Positions 18,525-26,747 of a stretch of DNA of 64,000 nt are shown piece after piece (within the stretch, counting starts at the first letter, position 1; each line of letters begins with the position of its first letter). Location of the stretch: NCBI GenBank assembly GCA_025800385.1, contig JAOXRS010000008.1, positions 62,001 through 126,000 on the forward strand, given 5' to 3'. This stretch comes from Candidatus Albibeggiatoa sp. nov. NOAA. Its GTDB lineage: Bacteria > Pseudomonadota > Gammaproteobacteria > Beggiatoales > Beggiatoaceae. The notes under the pieces were generated by a model, which worked only from the letters and a program-made list of their open reading frames with translations, was not told where the DNA came from and did no database searches. The translations under genes and the position numbers were made by a program.

Positions 18525-19988
18525 ATGGCACAATTACTCAGCGTTTCTCGTGCTGCACGTTTAGTAGGTACTACGCGCGGTACTTTACAGCATAAAATTC
18601 GTAATGGCGAAATCACCACCTTTGAAGGCAAAGTCAAAGTCACAGACTTGCTACGTGCCTATCCTCAAGCTAGTCTTGAAGATAATACGACATTAGAACG
18701 GATGCAAACAATTAAGGCAGAGGCACGGCCAAGACGACATTATGAAGAAACCTTGCCTTCGCCTGAAGTGTTAACTAATCGGCTAACGGAACTAGCAAAG
18801 CAGTTGATTTGTACGCGTAATGAATTGCAGCATCAACATGATTTTAACCAGCAGTTATTAGATAAATTATCTCAACTGATGGAGCAAAACCCAGAGCTAC
18901 AAACACTGTATAAATGGGTGCAGCAACAAACACAACCTTACCAGTGTGAGGCAACACCTAAGAATCAGTTATTAGCCAAAGATACTTTTTTACGCATTAT
19001 GGCAGCGCACGTTAAAATGCTCCCTAGTGGACATGAATTTTTTGTTGAAGGGTCATCATCTTTACTAGAAGCCGCGCTACAGGCAGGTTTAGCGTTAAAC
19101 TATGGCTGTAGTAGCGGTAACTGTGGAGCATGTAAGGCGCGTGTGGTTTCGGGTGAAGTCTGGAAAGTACGTGAACATGACTATGTATTAAGTGAAGCAG
19201 AAAAGAACATGGGTTATATGTTGATGTGCAGCCATACAGCGGTTACGGATTTAGTACTGGAAGCTTCTGAAGCACACCATGCTAATGAAATCCCAGAGCA
19301 AGAAATTCAAGTACGGGTGAAAAAACTCGATTCACTTAGCGATGATATTGTCTTATTACAATTACAAACCCCACGTACTCAAACGTTGCGTTTTATGGCA
19401 GGACAATGTGTTAAATTAAGTATAGAAGAAGGAAAATCTGCAAAATTTGCACTGGCTAGCTGTCCCTGTGATGGACGTAATTTACAATTTCATATTCGAA
19501 AACAAAATAATGCGACCGCAAAATTTATTCAACAATTGAACATTCAACAACCTATTATGCTAGAAGGGCCTAAAGGCGAGTTTGTTTTGGGAGAAGATGA
19601 CTCACGGCCTGCCGTTTTTATTGCTTATGCTGATGGATTTGCCCCAATTAAAAGCTTAGTTGAACACGCCATCTCAATTGATATTATTGAATCATTTCAT
19701 TTCTTCTGGGTATGTCAGCAACAAGAAGGGCATTATCTGAGTAATTTATGTCGTTCTTGGGCAGATGCTTTGGATAACTTCCATTATCACCCTTTGATTA
19801 TCCAAGATAATATTGCTGAGACCACAATAAATAAAGTATTAGCTGAATGTCCAAATATTGAGGATTATCAAGTGTACGTAGCTGGTATACCCAACTTAAC
19901 CGAGACATCTAAGCAATTATTGCAACATAGTGGTTTAGCTGATGAACAAATGCATATCGGCCAATTTGAAGGGGGCTGTATTAGTTAA
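18525..19988 (+). CDS. Fusion of helix-turn-helix-like segment, [2Fe-2S] ferredoxin and flavin reductase-like domain
   Basis: The 487-residue protein has three parts. Residues 1-48 resemble a small helix-turn-helix of the MerR/excisionase kind (LLSVSRAARLVGTTRGTLQ start). A charged helical linker (55-140) follows. Residues about 155-248 are a plant-type ferredoxin with ligands C195, C200, C203 and C235. Residues about 260-487 look like a ferredoxin-NADP reductase module, but the FAD motif R-x-Y-S reads AKFA and the NAD-side cysteine of the usual C-G-P-P motif is alanine (VAGIPN). So the reductase part may not bind flavin normally. The architecture suggests a redox-responsive regulator or an electron carrier with a protein-binding N-terminus; this is inference. 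It is divergent from hupE. Confidence 0.75.
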   Translation: MAQLLSVSRAARLVGTTRGTLQHKIRNGEITTFEGKVKVTDLLRAYPQASLEDNTTLERMQTIKAEARPRRHYEETLPSPEVLTNRLTELAKQLICTRNELQHQHDFNQQLLDKLSQLMEQNPELQTLYKWVQQQTQPYQCEATPKNQLLAKDTFLRIMAAHVKMLPSGHEFFVEGSSSLLEAALQAGLALNYGCSSGNCGACKARVVSGEVWKVREHDYVLSEAEKNMGYMLMCSHTAVTDLVLEASEAHHANEIPEQEIQVRVKKLDSLSDDIVLLQLQTPRTQTLRFMAGQCVKLSIEEGKSAKFALASCPCDGRNLQFHIRKQNNATAKFIQQLNIQQPIMLEGPKGEFVLGEDDSRPAVFIAYADGFAPIKSLVEHAISIDIIESFHFFWVCQQQEGHYLSNLCRSWADALDNFHYHPLIIQDNIAETTINKVLAECPNIEDYQVYVAGIPNLTETSKQLLQHSGLADEQMHIGQFEGGCIS

Positions 19989-20028
19989 TTGGACAAGTTC
20001 CGCTAATACCTAAGTGGATATTTAGCAA

Positions 20029-20060
20029 TAAAGGGAGGGCGATATCTATCCTTCCCTTTA
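20029..20060. terminator. Bidirectional hairpin terminator
   Basis: An 8-bp stem (20029-20036 with 20053-20060), extended by two GC pairs across a bulge, separates the convergent ferredoxin-reductase fusion gene and yebC. A-rich flanks give short U runs on both strands. Confidence 0.6.
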
Positions 20061-20090
20061 AAACTTGCCATATCGTGAAGAGGCAAACAA

Positions 20091-20837
20091 TTAATCCAAT
20101 TGTGCCATCACTTCTTCAGAAATATCAGCATTAGAATAGACTTGCTGTGTATCGTCTAATTCTTCTAACATATTTAATAAACGTAACATTTTTTGCGCGC
20201 CGTCTAAATCCAGCACACTGCTTGTAGACGCTTTCATAGTGATTTCCGCATTATCAGCAACCAATTCTGCTGTATCTAATGCTTCTTTGACTGCATAAAA
20301 ATCTTCTGGTGTAGTCACAACGTCAAATGAACCATCATCATTTTGTTCAATGTCTTCTGCACCTGCATCAAGTGCTACTTCCATCACTGCATCTTCATCA
20401 GTCTCAGCACTAAAGCTCAATAAGCCCGTTTTGCTGAATAAATAAGAAACTGAACCATCAGTGCCCAAATTACCACCAGATTTACTAAATGCGTGACGTA
20501 CCTCAGCAACAGTACGGTTACGGTTATCAGTCATACAATCAACCATGACCGCAACACCACCAGGGCCATAACCTTCATAACGTACTTCTTCAAAGTTATC
20601 ACCGTCTTGTGTACCTGCGCCACGCTTCACAGCACGCTCAACAGTGTCCTTGGTCATATTACTGCCAAGTGCTTTATCAATCGCCGCTCTTAAACGAGGG
20701 TTTGCACTCGGGTCTTCCCCACCCATACGGGCAGCAACCGTGATTTCACGAATTAACCGTGTAAATAATTTACCGCGTTTTGCATCTTGAGCACTTTTGC
20801 GATGTTGAATATTAGCCCACTTACTATGTCCAGCCAT
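20091..20837 (-). CDS. yebC: YebC/PmpR family protein
   Basis: YebC proteins are conserved cytoplasmic three-domain proteins, described as transcriptional regulators (PmpR) and, more recently, as factors helping ribosomes through proline-rich stretches. The 248-residue product is full length and starts with the hallmark MAGHSKW.NI.HRK segment; GPGGVA, the [10 protein letters not shown] motif and an acidic C-terminus are as expected. In many gammaproteobacteria yebC precedes ruvC; here it is followed by an unrelated convergent gene, so it appears monocistronic. GATGGA lies just upstream of the start codon. Confidence 0.96.
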   Translation of the reverse strand: MAGHSKWANIQHRKSAQDAKRGKLFTRLIREITVAARMGGEDPSANPRLRAAIDKALGSNMTKDTVERAVKRGAGTQDGDNFEEVRYEGYGPGGVAVMVDCMTDNRNRTVAEVRHAFSKSGGNLGTDGSVSYLFSKTGLLSFSAETDEDAVMEVALDAGAEDIEQNDDGSFDVVTTPEDFYAVKEALDTAELVADNAEITMKASTSSVLDLDGAQKMLRLLNMLEELDDTQQVYSNADISEEVMAQLD

Positions 20838-20903
20838 AAGTCCATCTTTTAAATTAGAAAAGTTAAATATTACTCAAGCAACTCAATATTGAATCACTTG
20901 TAT

Positions 20904-20933
20904 TAAAAAAACAAAAGGCAACACGAAGTTGCC
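20904..20933 (-). terminator. Rho-independent terminator of the TpsB gene
   Basis: On the minus strand a GGCAAC/GTTGCC stem with a 5-nt loop (20917-20933) is followed by a T-rich run (20904-20916), 31 bp past the TpsB stop codon. Confidence 0.75.
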
Positions 20934-20963
20934 AAAAAAGTATGCTAAAAGCAATTTATTTTA

Positions 20964-22736
20964 TTAATCAAATGGATAGCTAAAGTTTAGCTCAAAGTGA
21001 ATACCATCATCTTGTAAATCGTCATCTTGTTGATCTGCCACATTACGTAATGCATGACCCCAGTATAAAATAGCATTGACGCGTTGACTTGGCATCCAGC
21101 GTAAACCTAAACCAACACTAGAAATATCATCAGGTTTTGGTGTTTCTGCATCTGCGTTCCAAGCTCGTCCGTAATCAAAGAAAGGTGCGATTTGTAATGT
21201 GCCATCATCAGTATCTTTACTAATACCAGGGAGTGGGAATTTAGCCACAGGAATCCGCCACTCGATTGAAGCCACTAAACCATTATCACGGGTCATATGA
21301 TTTTCACGATAACCACGTACAGTGGATGCACCCCCAACTGAGAATTTTTCTAAAGGCAATAAGTCTTGATTCGCCCATTGCATATCAGCACGTACTAATA
21401 ACTGTGTGTCTTGGCTACCTAATGCTGCAATCCGTTGTACCCATTGGAATTGTCCCAACCAAGTAAAGAACTTACCATCTGGCGAACCATCCGTATTAAT
21501 CGTAGCATCCCACGCATCGAAGCCAAAGTTGAAACTAGAGCGTGCAGCAATCACACGAGTACGACTACGATCTAACCAATCCTGTGAAAAACGTAAAACC
21601 GAAATGCGACTTTCACCATCTTGTACACCGGGAGAGAACGAGAATTTTTGCTCAAGTGGTGTGCCTTTAAACATGTAGGTGGTACTGCTACGACGCTCAA
21701 TTTTCAGCCCTAAATTCAATTCTTTGTTAGGTGTTTTAATCAAAGGTTGAGTAACACTAAGCGCGTAAGTTTCGGCTTCACTTTCAATATTCAATTGATT
21801 GAACGGCTCAGAAACCACTTCCGCATCACTACGTTCCGCACTAAACGCGATGGTTGTGCCATAACGACTACTCACAGGTAATGAATAATTAAAGCTGTAA
21901 TCTCTTAAGCCTTCAGTCAAACCTAAACGCAAATAAATACTATCACCCAAACCTAATAAATTGCGATGGATACCAAAAATTTCACCACGATAAGAGCCAA
22001 CACTAGGAGAACGATGATTGCTGAAACGTGCCCCCACTTCCCAAGGCGTTGCTTCAGTTACGTTTAACTTTAAAATACCTTCACCTAAACGAATACCGGG
22101 GCCTAATTCTGCATTGATACGGCGGAATAACGGGTTTTGATGTAGTAACTGTAAACGCTCTTGCAAGGTATTAATATTTAACACTTCCTCATCTTTACCA
22201 CCAATGCGGCCTTTGATGTAGCTAGGATAAAGACGACCTTCATCACCATTGCTTTTTAGGTTGCTAATGTCGATTTCAACCAGTTTACCTTCAATAATTT
22301 CTAGCTCGATTTCACCATTTTCAACTTGTTGGTCTGGGATAATCGCACCCGAATTAATATAGCCAGCTTCAATATATTTACGAGTAATAATATTTTTGAC
22401 CATTTGTAATTCTTCAGCCGAAATTTGGCGACCTTGGTAATCTGAGACGAGGTCTGATAAGAATTCGCTGCTATAAACCGTATTGCCTTTAAACTTAAAG
22501 CTCTTAACATCGACTTGAGGCCGAGCAGATAACGGTGCTTCTCCCCCTTCATACAAGTCAGGCAGGGGTGGTAATGGTGGTAAAATACTTGCCTCAGGCT
22601 GTGCAAGATCAGAACTTAAGCGATCCGTACCAGATGATAAACTACGCTCAATAGAATTATAGTCTACAGCCCCGACATTTAGAGATAGAATAGTTATCCC
22701 TAAAAAGATCAAACTGGATTGAATGAAGTGGTACAC
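20964..22736 (-). CDS. ShlB/FhaC/HecB-type two-partner secretion transporter (TpsB)
   Basis: TpsB proteins are Omp85-family outer-membrane barrels that export a large TpsA adhesin or haemolysin. The 590-residue product has a signal peptide (cut near 23), a proline-rich linker with LPPLPPLPD (about 51-59), POTRA domains (about 75-150 and 152-225) and a barrel to the C-terminus, which ends in an aromatic-rich strand with phenylalanine second to last. The barrel motif for the conserved loop-6 region shows as VRGYRE near residue 470. No TpsA gene with a haemagglutination-activity domain lies on either side, which is unusual. The divergent neighbour is a hydrogenase protease gene, with no apparent functional link. 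Confidence 0.88.
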   Translation of the reverse strand: MYHFIQSSLIFLGITILSLNVGAVDYNSIERSLSSGTDRLSSDLAQPEASILPPLPPLPDLYEGGEAPLSARPQVDVKSFKFKGNTVYSSEFLSDLVSDYQGRQISAEELQMVKNIITRKYIEAGYINSGAIIPDQQVENGEIELEIIEGKLVEIDISNLKSNGDEGRLYPSYIKGRIGGKDEEVLNINTLQERLQLLHQNPLFRRINAELGPGIRLGEGILKLNVTEATPWEVGARFSNHRSPSVGSYRGEIFGIHRNLLGLGDSIYLRLGLTEGLRDYSFNYSLPVSSRYGTTIAFSAERSDAEVVSEPFNQLNIESEAETYALSVTQPLIKTPNKELNLGLKIERRSSTTYMFKGTPLEQKFSFSPGVQDGESRISVLRFSQDWLDRSRTRVIAARSSFNFGFDAWDATINTDGSPDGKFFTWLGQFQWVQRIAALGSQDTQLLVRADMQWANQDLLPLEKFSVGGASTVRGYRENHMTRDNGLVASIEWRIPVAKFPLPGISKDTDDGTLQIAPFFDYGRAWNADAETPKPDDISSVGLGLRWMPSQRVNAILYWGHALRNVADQQDDDLQDDGIHFELNFSYPFD

Positions 22737-22931
22737 GGTTGGAGTTACCTCTTTTAGAATACTAAGTGGCTAGCTTATTTTATATATTTAAATCAGACTG
22801 TTTAGCCAATGATACCGATTTTCTTTGTTTTGTTCAAATGCTCGTGATAGCCATTATTTTTTATATTTTTCACCTATCACACATTTCAAAAACGTTTATA
22901 TTTTTAATAGTTAAAAAAGCTTGGGGGCATT

Positions 22932-23414
22932 ATGCAAATTGTGGTGATGGGTGTAGGTAATATCTTATTGACTGATGAAGGCATTGGAGTACGAGCTGCT
23001 GAATATTTAATGAAACATTATGATTATCCAGATAATGTCACTATCTTAGATGGGGGCACGATGGGTATGGAATTGCTGGGGCATATCGTTGATATTGATT
23101 TATTAATCGTATTAGACGCTGTTGCCAGTGATAAGCCAGCGGGTACAGTGGTAAGTATGGAAGGTGATGAGATTCCACGTTTTTTTGCCTCTAAACTATC
23201 GCCTCATCAAGTTGGGATTGCCGATGTATTGGCTGCTGCTGATTTGGTTGCAAAATCACCTAAGAGAATTTTGTTATTTGGAGTTGTGCCTGAAAATTTA
23301 GAGCTGAGTACGGAGTTAACCCCCACTGTTGCAGAAAAGCTACCTATTATTGTTAATAATGTGATTGATACGCTACAGCAACAAGGCATTGAATTACAAA
23401 AAACAAACGCCTAA
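22932..23414 (+). CDS. HyaD/HybD family hydrogenase maturation protease
   Basis: This family cleaves the C-terminal tail of the large subunit of [NiFe] hydrogenase once nickel has been inserted. The 160-residue protein has the GVGNILLTDEGIG start motif, and the nickel-sensing ligands appear as E16, D62 and H92, nearly the same numbers as in E. coli HybD (E16, D62, H93). Length is typical. The hydrogenase structural genes and hyp genes are not in the window. With hupE 4.6 kb away, the strain probably has an uptake hydrogenase encoded elsewhere. The 195-bp gap to the divergent TpsB gene must hold its promoter. Confidence 0.93.
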   Translation: MQIVVMGVGNILLTDEGIGVRAAEYLMKHYDYPDNVTILDGGTMGMELLGHIVDIDLLIVLDAVASDKPAGTVVSMEGDEIPRFFASKLSPHQVGIADVLAAADLVAKSPKRILLFGVVPENLELSTELTPTVAEKLPIIVNNVIDTLQQQGIELQKTNA

Positions 23415-23617
23415 TGGATGTTAGCATTGAATCGTATTTAATCGCTGTATAAGTATTTAGAACTGTTGATCTTCATTTAAGGTAAGCAGTTTTAAATCAT
23501 GTTGTTGGTAAGAACAATTGTTAAATATCCTCAAACCTATTCATCAAAGTACTTTGACATATAACATTCTTTCATACTTACTCGCTCACTAAAAATCTAA
23601 TAAAAGAAACCTCTGCT

Positions 23618-25789
23618 ATGAAAATTGGAACAAAATTAACGCTTATTGGCATCGCCACTTGTGGCCTGATTATCAGTAGTTTTGCTTATGTTTCCTATTA
23701 CAAAATGGCAGAGATGCAAACCATTACCGAGCAAAAAGAACTCAAAGCACAACATACGATTGTGAGCGACTGTATGGCGGCCGAAATCTTAACCGCAAAA
23801 AAGCTCGCAACATTTGTAGCACAAACCCCACCCATTCAAGCTGCTTTTGCTAAACAAGATAGGCAAGCATTATCCGAATGGCTTGTACCTACCTTTGAAG
23901 CCATGCAACAACAATATCGGGTGGAACAATTTCAATTTCATACCAAAGGTACAGTAGAACAAGGCAATACAGCTGGCCAATATTCTGATGCTATTTCCTT
24001 TCTGCGTATTCACCAACCAGATAAATATGGTGATGATTTAAGCGGATTTAGAAAATCTGTTGTCACTGCAAACATAACCCAGCGGCCTCAACATGGTTTA
24101 GAAAAAGGGGTATATGGTTTAGGAATGCGTGGCGTTGTCCCCGTGTTTTATCAACAAGAACATATTGGTACGGTTGAATTTGGAATGCGGTTTGATAAAT
24201 ATTTTTTTGATCCGTTTAAAGCTCTGCATAATATTGATTCTGCATTATATATTGCAGGTGTAGAAAATATTAAAGCAGGCCAACGACATTTAGATGAAAT
24301 CGATCCCAATCAAGCCACATTTACTACATTTGCACGCACCTTTGATATTGATGGAATTGCAGAAGATGAGCCACAACCTCAACTGTTAACAACAGCAGAG
24401 TTACGCACGGTTTTACAAACACCAGAAGGCATGATTGTGCACAAAATGCTAAATGGTCAATCTGTTGCAGTATATTCAAAACCCATTCAGGACTTTTCTC
24501 ATAAAAATATCGGTGTATTATCCATCGTTGCCGACCGCAGCCATTACTTAGCTGCCCAACAAGATATTAATCAACTTATTATCATTATGGTCACGCTCAC
24601 ATTGATGGGTGCATTGGTTTTTATATTTATTATCAAATGGATGGTTGAAAAACCGATCTGTCATATTGCAACGCTCATGGAAAATATCGCTAATGGTTAT
24701 TTAAACGAGCATATTCACTTAGGCAGACATAAAGATGAAATCGGGATTATGCATCATGCTGTTCATCATTTATCTAATAAAATGAAAGTCGTTATAGATG
24801 ACATACAAGCAACCATTGCAGCGGCACAGCAAGGTGATTTGACCAGACGAGTTAAAACAGATGAGTTACAAGGTTTTATGAAGGTGCTGGGAGAAGGCAC
24901 AAATACGCTAGTAGAAAACACCGCGTCTATTATGATGGATATAAAACGCATGACTTATACCTTAGCTATTGGCGCATCAAATGAGAAAGCAGCAACATCG
25001 AATAACGGTATTTATGCGGGCATGTCGCATTCTACGCAGTTAACCGTCGCAAATTTACATAATATTGTTGAAGAAATTAAAGATGAGTTAGCCACACATA
25101 CTACAACCCAAGCCGCGATTTTAGAAGACACTTCGGCAATAATGCAGCAGTTTACGGAAAGCATTCAGCACAATGCACAACACGCGCAACATGCCAGTCA
25201 ATGTGCATTTACAGCAACCGAGATCGCCAAACAAGGCAGTTATGTTTTTCAACAAGTTATGGATAGAATGCATCAAACGCATGAATCTTCGGGGAAAATA
25301 TCTGAGATTATCAGCTTGATAGATAGTATTGCATTTCAAACCAATATCTTAGCCTTAAATGCAGCGGTTGAAGCCGCAAGAGTTGGAGAGCAAGGGCGAG
25401 GGTTTACCGTGGTTGCCAGCGAAGTGAAAAATTTAGCTCAACGAACTGCGAATGCAGCTAAGGAAATTAAAAGTTTAATCGATAATTCAGTTGAAGATAT
25501 TCAAATCAGTTCGGAGTTGGTCAATATTGCAGGCGATAAAATGAACGACATCATCTTATCTATTACGCAAGTACGCGACATGATGGCTGAGATTTCCACC
25601 ACCTCAAAGCAGCAAACCAACGCTATTGAGCATGTGAATCAATCAGTGATACGCATTGATGATATGACGCAACAAAATGTAATGTTAGTACAAAAAGCAG
25701 GTGAAAGCACAGAAGCCCTGTCTCAACAAGCTACGAAATTGCAAGCCATGTTTGGACAGTTTAAGTTAAAAGCAGGTGAGAGTAGTTAA
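23618..25789 (+). CDS. Methyl-accepting chemotaxis protein with periplasmic Cache-type sensor
   Basis: A 723-residue membrane chemoreceptor. TM1 is at about 9-29 and TM2 at about 317-340. The periplasmic part (30-315) has the pattern of a large Cache-type sensor seen in other MCPs, with the LRIHQPDKYGDDLS and GVVPVFYQ segments. HAMP (about 342-395) is followed by a second helical region and the signalling domain (about 480-715). The hairpin tip reads AFQTNILALNAAVEAARVGEQGRGF, where most receptors have EAARAGEQGRGF, shown here in pieces: AFQTNILALN and EAARVGEQGRGF. No CheR-tethering pentapeptide is present at the C-terminus. Linked che genes are absent; the protein may steer gliding or twitching as well as swimming. 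Confidence 0.92.
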   Translation: MKIGTKLTLIGIATCGLIISSFAYVSYYKMAEMQTITEQKELKAQHTIVSDCMAAEILTAKKLATFVAQTPPIQAAFAKQDRQALSEWLVPTFEAMQQQYRVEQFQFHTKGTVEQGNTAGQYSDAISFLRIHQPDKYGDDLSGFRKSVVTANITQRPQHGLEKGVYGLGMRGVVPVFYQQEHIGTVEFGMRFDKYFFDPFKALHNIDSALYIAGVENIKAGQRHLDEIDPNQATFTTFARTFDIDGIAEDEPQPQLLTTAELRTVLQTPEGMIVHKMLNGQSVAVYSKPIQDFSHKNIGVLSIVADRSHYLAAQQDINQLIIIMVTLTLMGALVFIFIIKWMVEKPICHIATLMENIANGYLNEHIHLGRHKDEIGIMHHAVHHLSNKMKVVIDDIQATIAAAQQGDLTRRVKTDELQGFMKVLGEGTNTLVENTASIMMDIKRMTYTLAIGASNEKAATSNNGIYAGMSHSTQLTVANLHNIVEEIKDELATHTTTQAAILEDTSAIMQQFTESIQHNAQHAQHASQCAFTATEIAKQGSYVFQQVMDRMHQTHESSGKISEIISLIDSIAFQTNILALNAAVEAARVGEQGRGFTVVASEVKNLAQRTANAAKEIKSLIDNSVEDIQISSELVNIAGDKMNDIILSITQVRDMMAEISTTSKQQTNAIEHVNQSVIRIDDMTQQNVMLVQKAGESTEALSQQATKLQAMFGQFKLKAGESS

Positions 25790-25850
25790 AACAGACATCA
25801 CTAAATAACTATGTGGTCAACAAGTTATTTGTTTGAGTGAAAAAGGCAAT

Positions 25851-25909
25851 ATAGGATGTGTTAAGCAGTGTATATTTTTAAAGTCGATATGCACCTAACA
25901 ACATCCTAT
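25851..25909. terminator. Long inverted repeat between convergent genes
   Basis: Arms at 25851-25863 and 25896-25909 pair over 13 bp with a single bulged A, and the loop can fold further. It sits between the chemoreceptor and PP2C phosphatase genes. No U tract is seen. Confidence 0.45.
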
Positions 25910-25931
25910 CAACAAATAGCTTGACTGTAGA

Positions 25932-26747
25932 TTATGTTAAAAACCGAAAGTTAACGAGCTTTTGCCACCAATTTCTATCCTGATTTAAATCTTCAAGTAA
26001 TACTCTGACTAAAATAACGGAAATATTATCTTCTCCACCTTTATTATTCGCTGCATCTACCAAATTTTGCGCAGCTAAAGATAAATCATGCTGACATTCA
26101 TTGAGAATATTATAAATTTCAATATCCTCTAACATGTCATTCAAACCATCAGAACATAATAAATAAATATCATTGGCTAATACAAATTGCTCTTGCACAT
26201 CGACATTAACCGTTTTACTCACACCCAATGCCCGTGTTACTAGATTACGGTTGGGAGAGTGACGAGCTTGCTCTGGCGTATAATAGCCACAGTCGATTAA
26301 ATCCTGTAATACTGAATGATCCTTAGTTAATGGTTTAAACTCACGATGGCGCAACCGATATAAACGAGAATCGCCCACATGTGCAATAAAAGCCGTATTA
26401 TCATGAAATAATGCTGCGACAATTGTTGTGCCCATGCCATGATATTTGGTCTGTTCCTCAGCCGCTTTAAAAATAGACTGGTTGGCTTTCACAATTGCTT
26501 GCTCTAATTGCAAACTGGTGTGTGCTGCAAGTGGATTATCATTTTCTTCTGTTGCAGACTCTGCCAGTTCCGTCAAATTTGACATCACCGTTTGTACAGC
26601 AATTTCACTGGCCACTTCGCCTGCTTGATAGCCTCCCATGCCATCAGCCAGTACAACCAGCCCCAGTGTGTCATCGCAACTAAGATAATCTTCGTTATGG
26701 TCTCTAACCAAGCCTGTGTCAGAAAGATAACTCATTTCTAGGCGCAT
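25932..26747 (-). CDS. PP2C-family Ser/Thr protein phosphatase (PrpC/Stp1-like)
   Basis: A soluble PPM-family phosphatase that should reverse phosphorylation by the Ser/Thr kinase encoded just upstream. Motifs for the two-metal centre are clear: RDHNEDY near the start, LADGMGG, HVGDSRLYR, KDHS and GGEDNISV near the end. Four in-frame ATGs lie at 26786, 26759, 26747 and 26735; I choose 26747 because GAGG lies 6 nt upstream, giving 271 residues. The gene then overlaps the kinase stop by 29 bp, which indicates translational coupling and a fixed kinase:phosphatase ratio. This gene pair is common in type VI secretion and stress loci, but no secretion genes are seen nearby. Confidence 0.92.
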   Translation of the reverse strand: MRLEMSYLSDTGLVRDHNEDYLSCDDTLGLVVLADGMGGYQAGEVASEIAVQTVMSNLTELAESATEENDNPLAAHTSLQLEQAIVKANQSIFKAAEEQTKYHGMGTTIVAALFHDNTAFIAHVGDSRLYRLRHREFKPLTKDHSVLQDLIDCGYYTPEQARHSPNRNLVTRALGVSKTVNVDVQEQFVLANDIYLLCSDGLNDMLEDIEIYNILNECQHDLSLAAQNLVDAANNKGGEDNISVILVRVLLEDLNQDRNWWQKLVNFRFLT

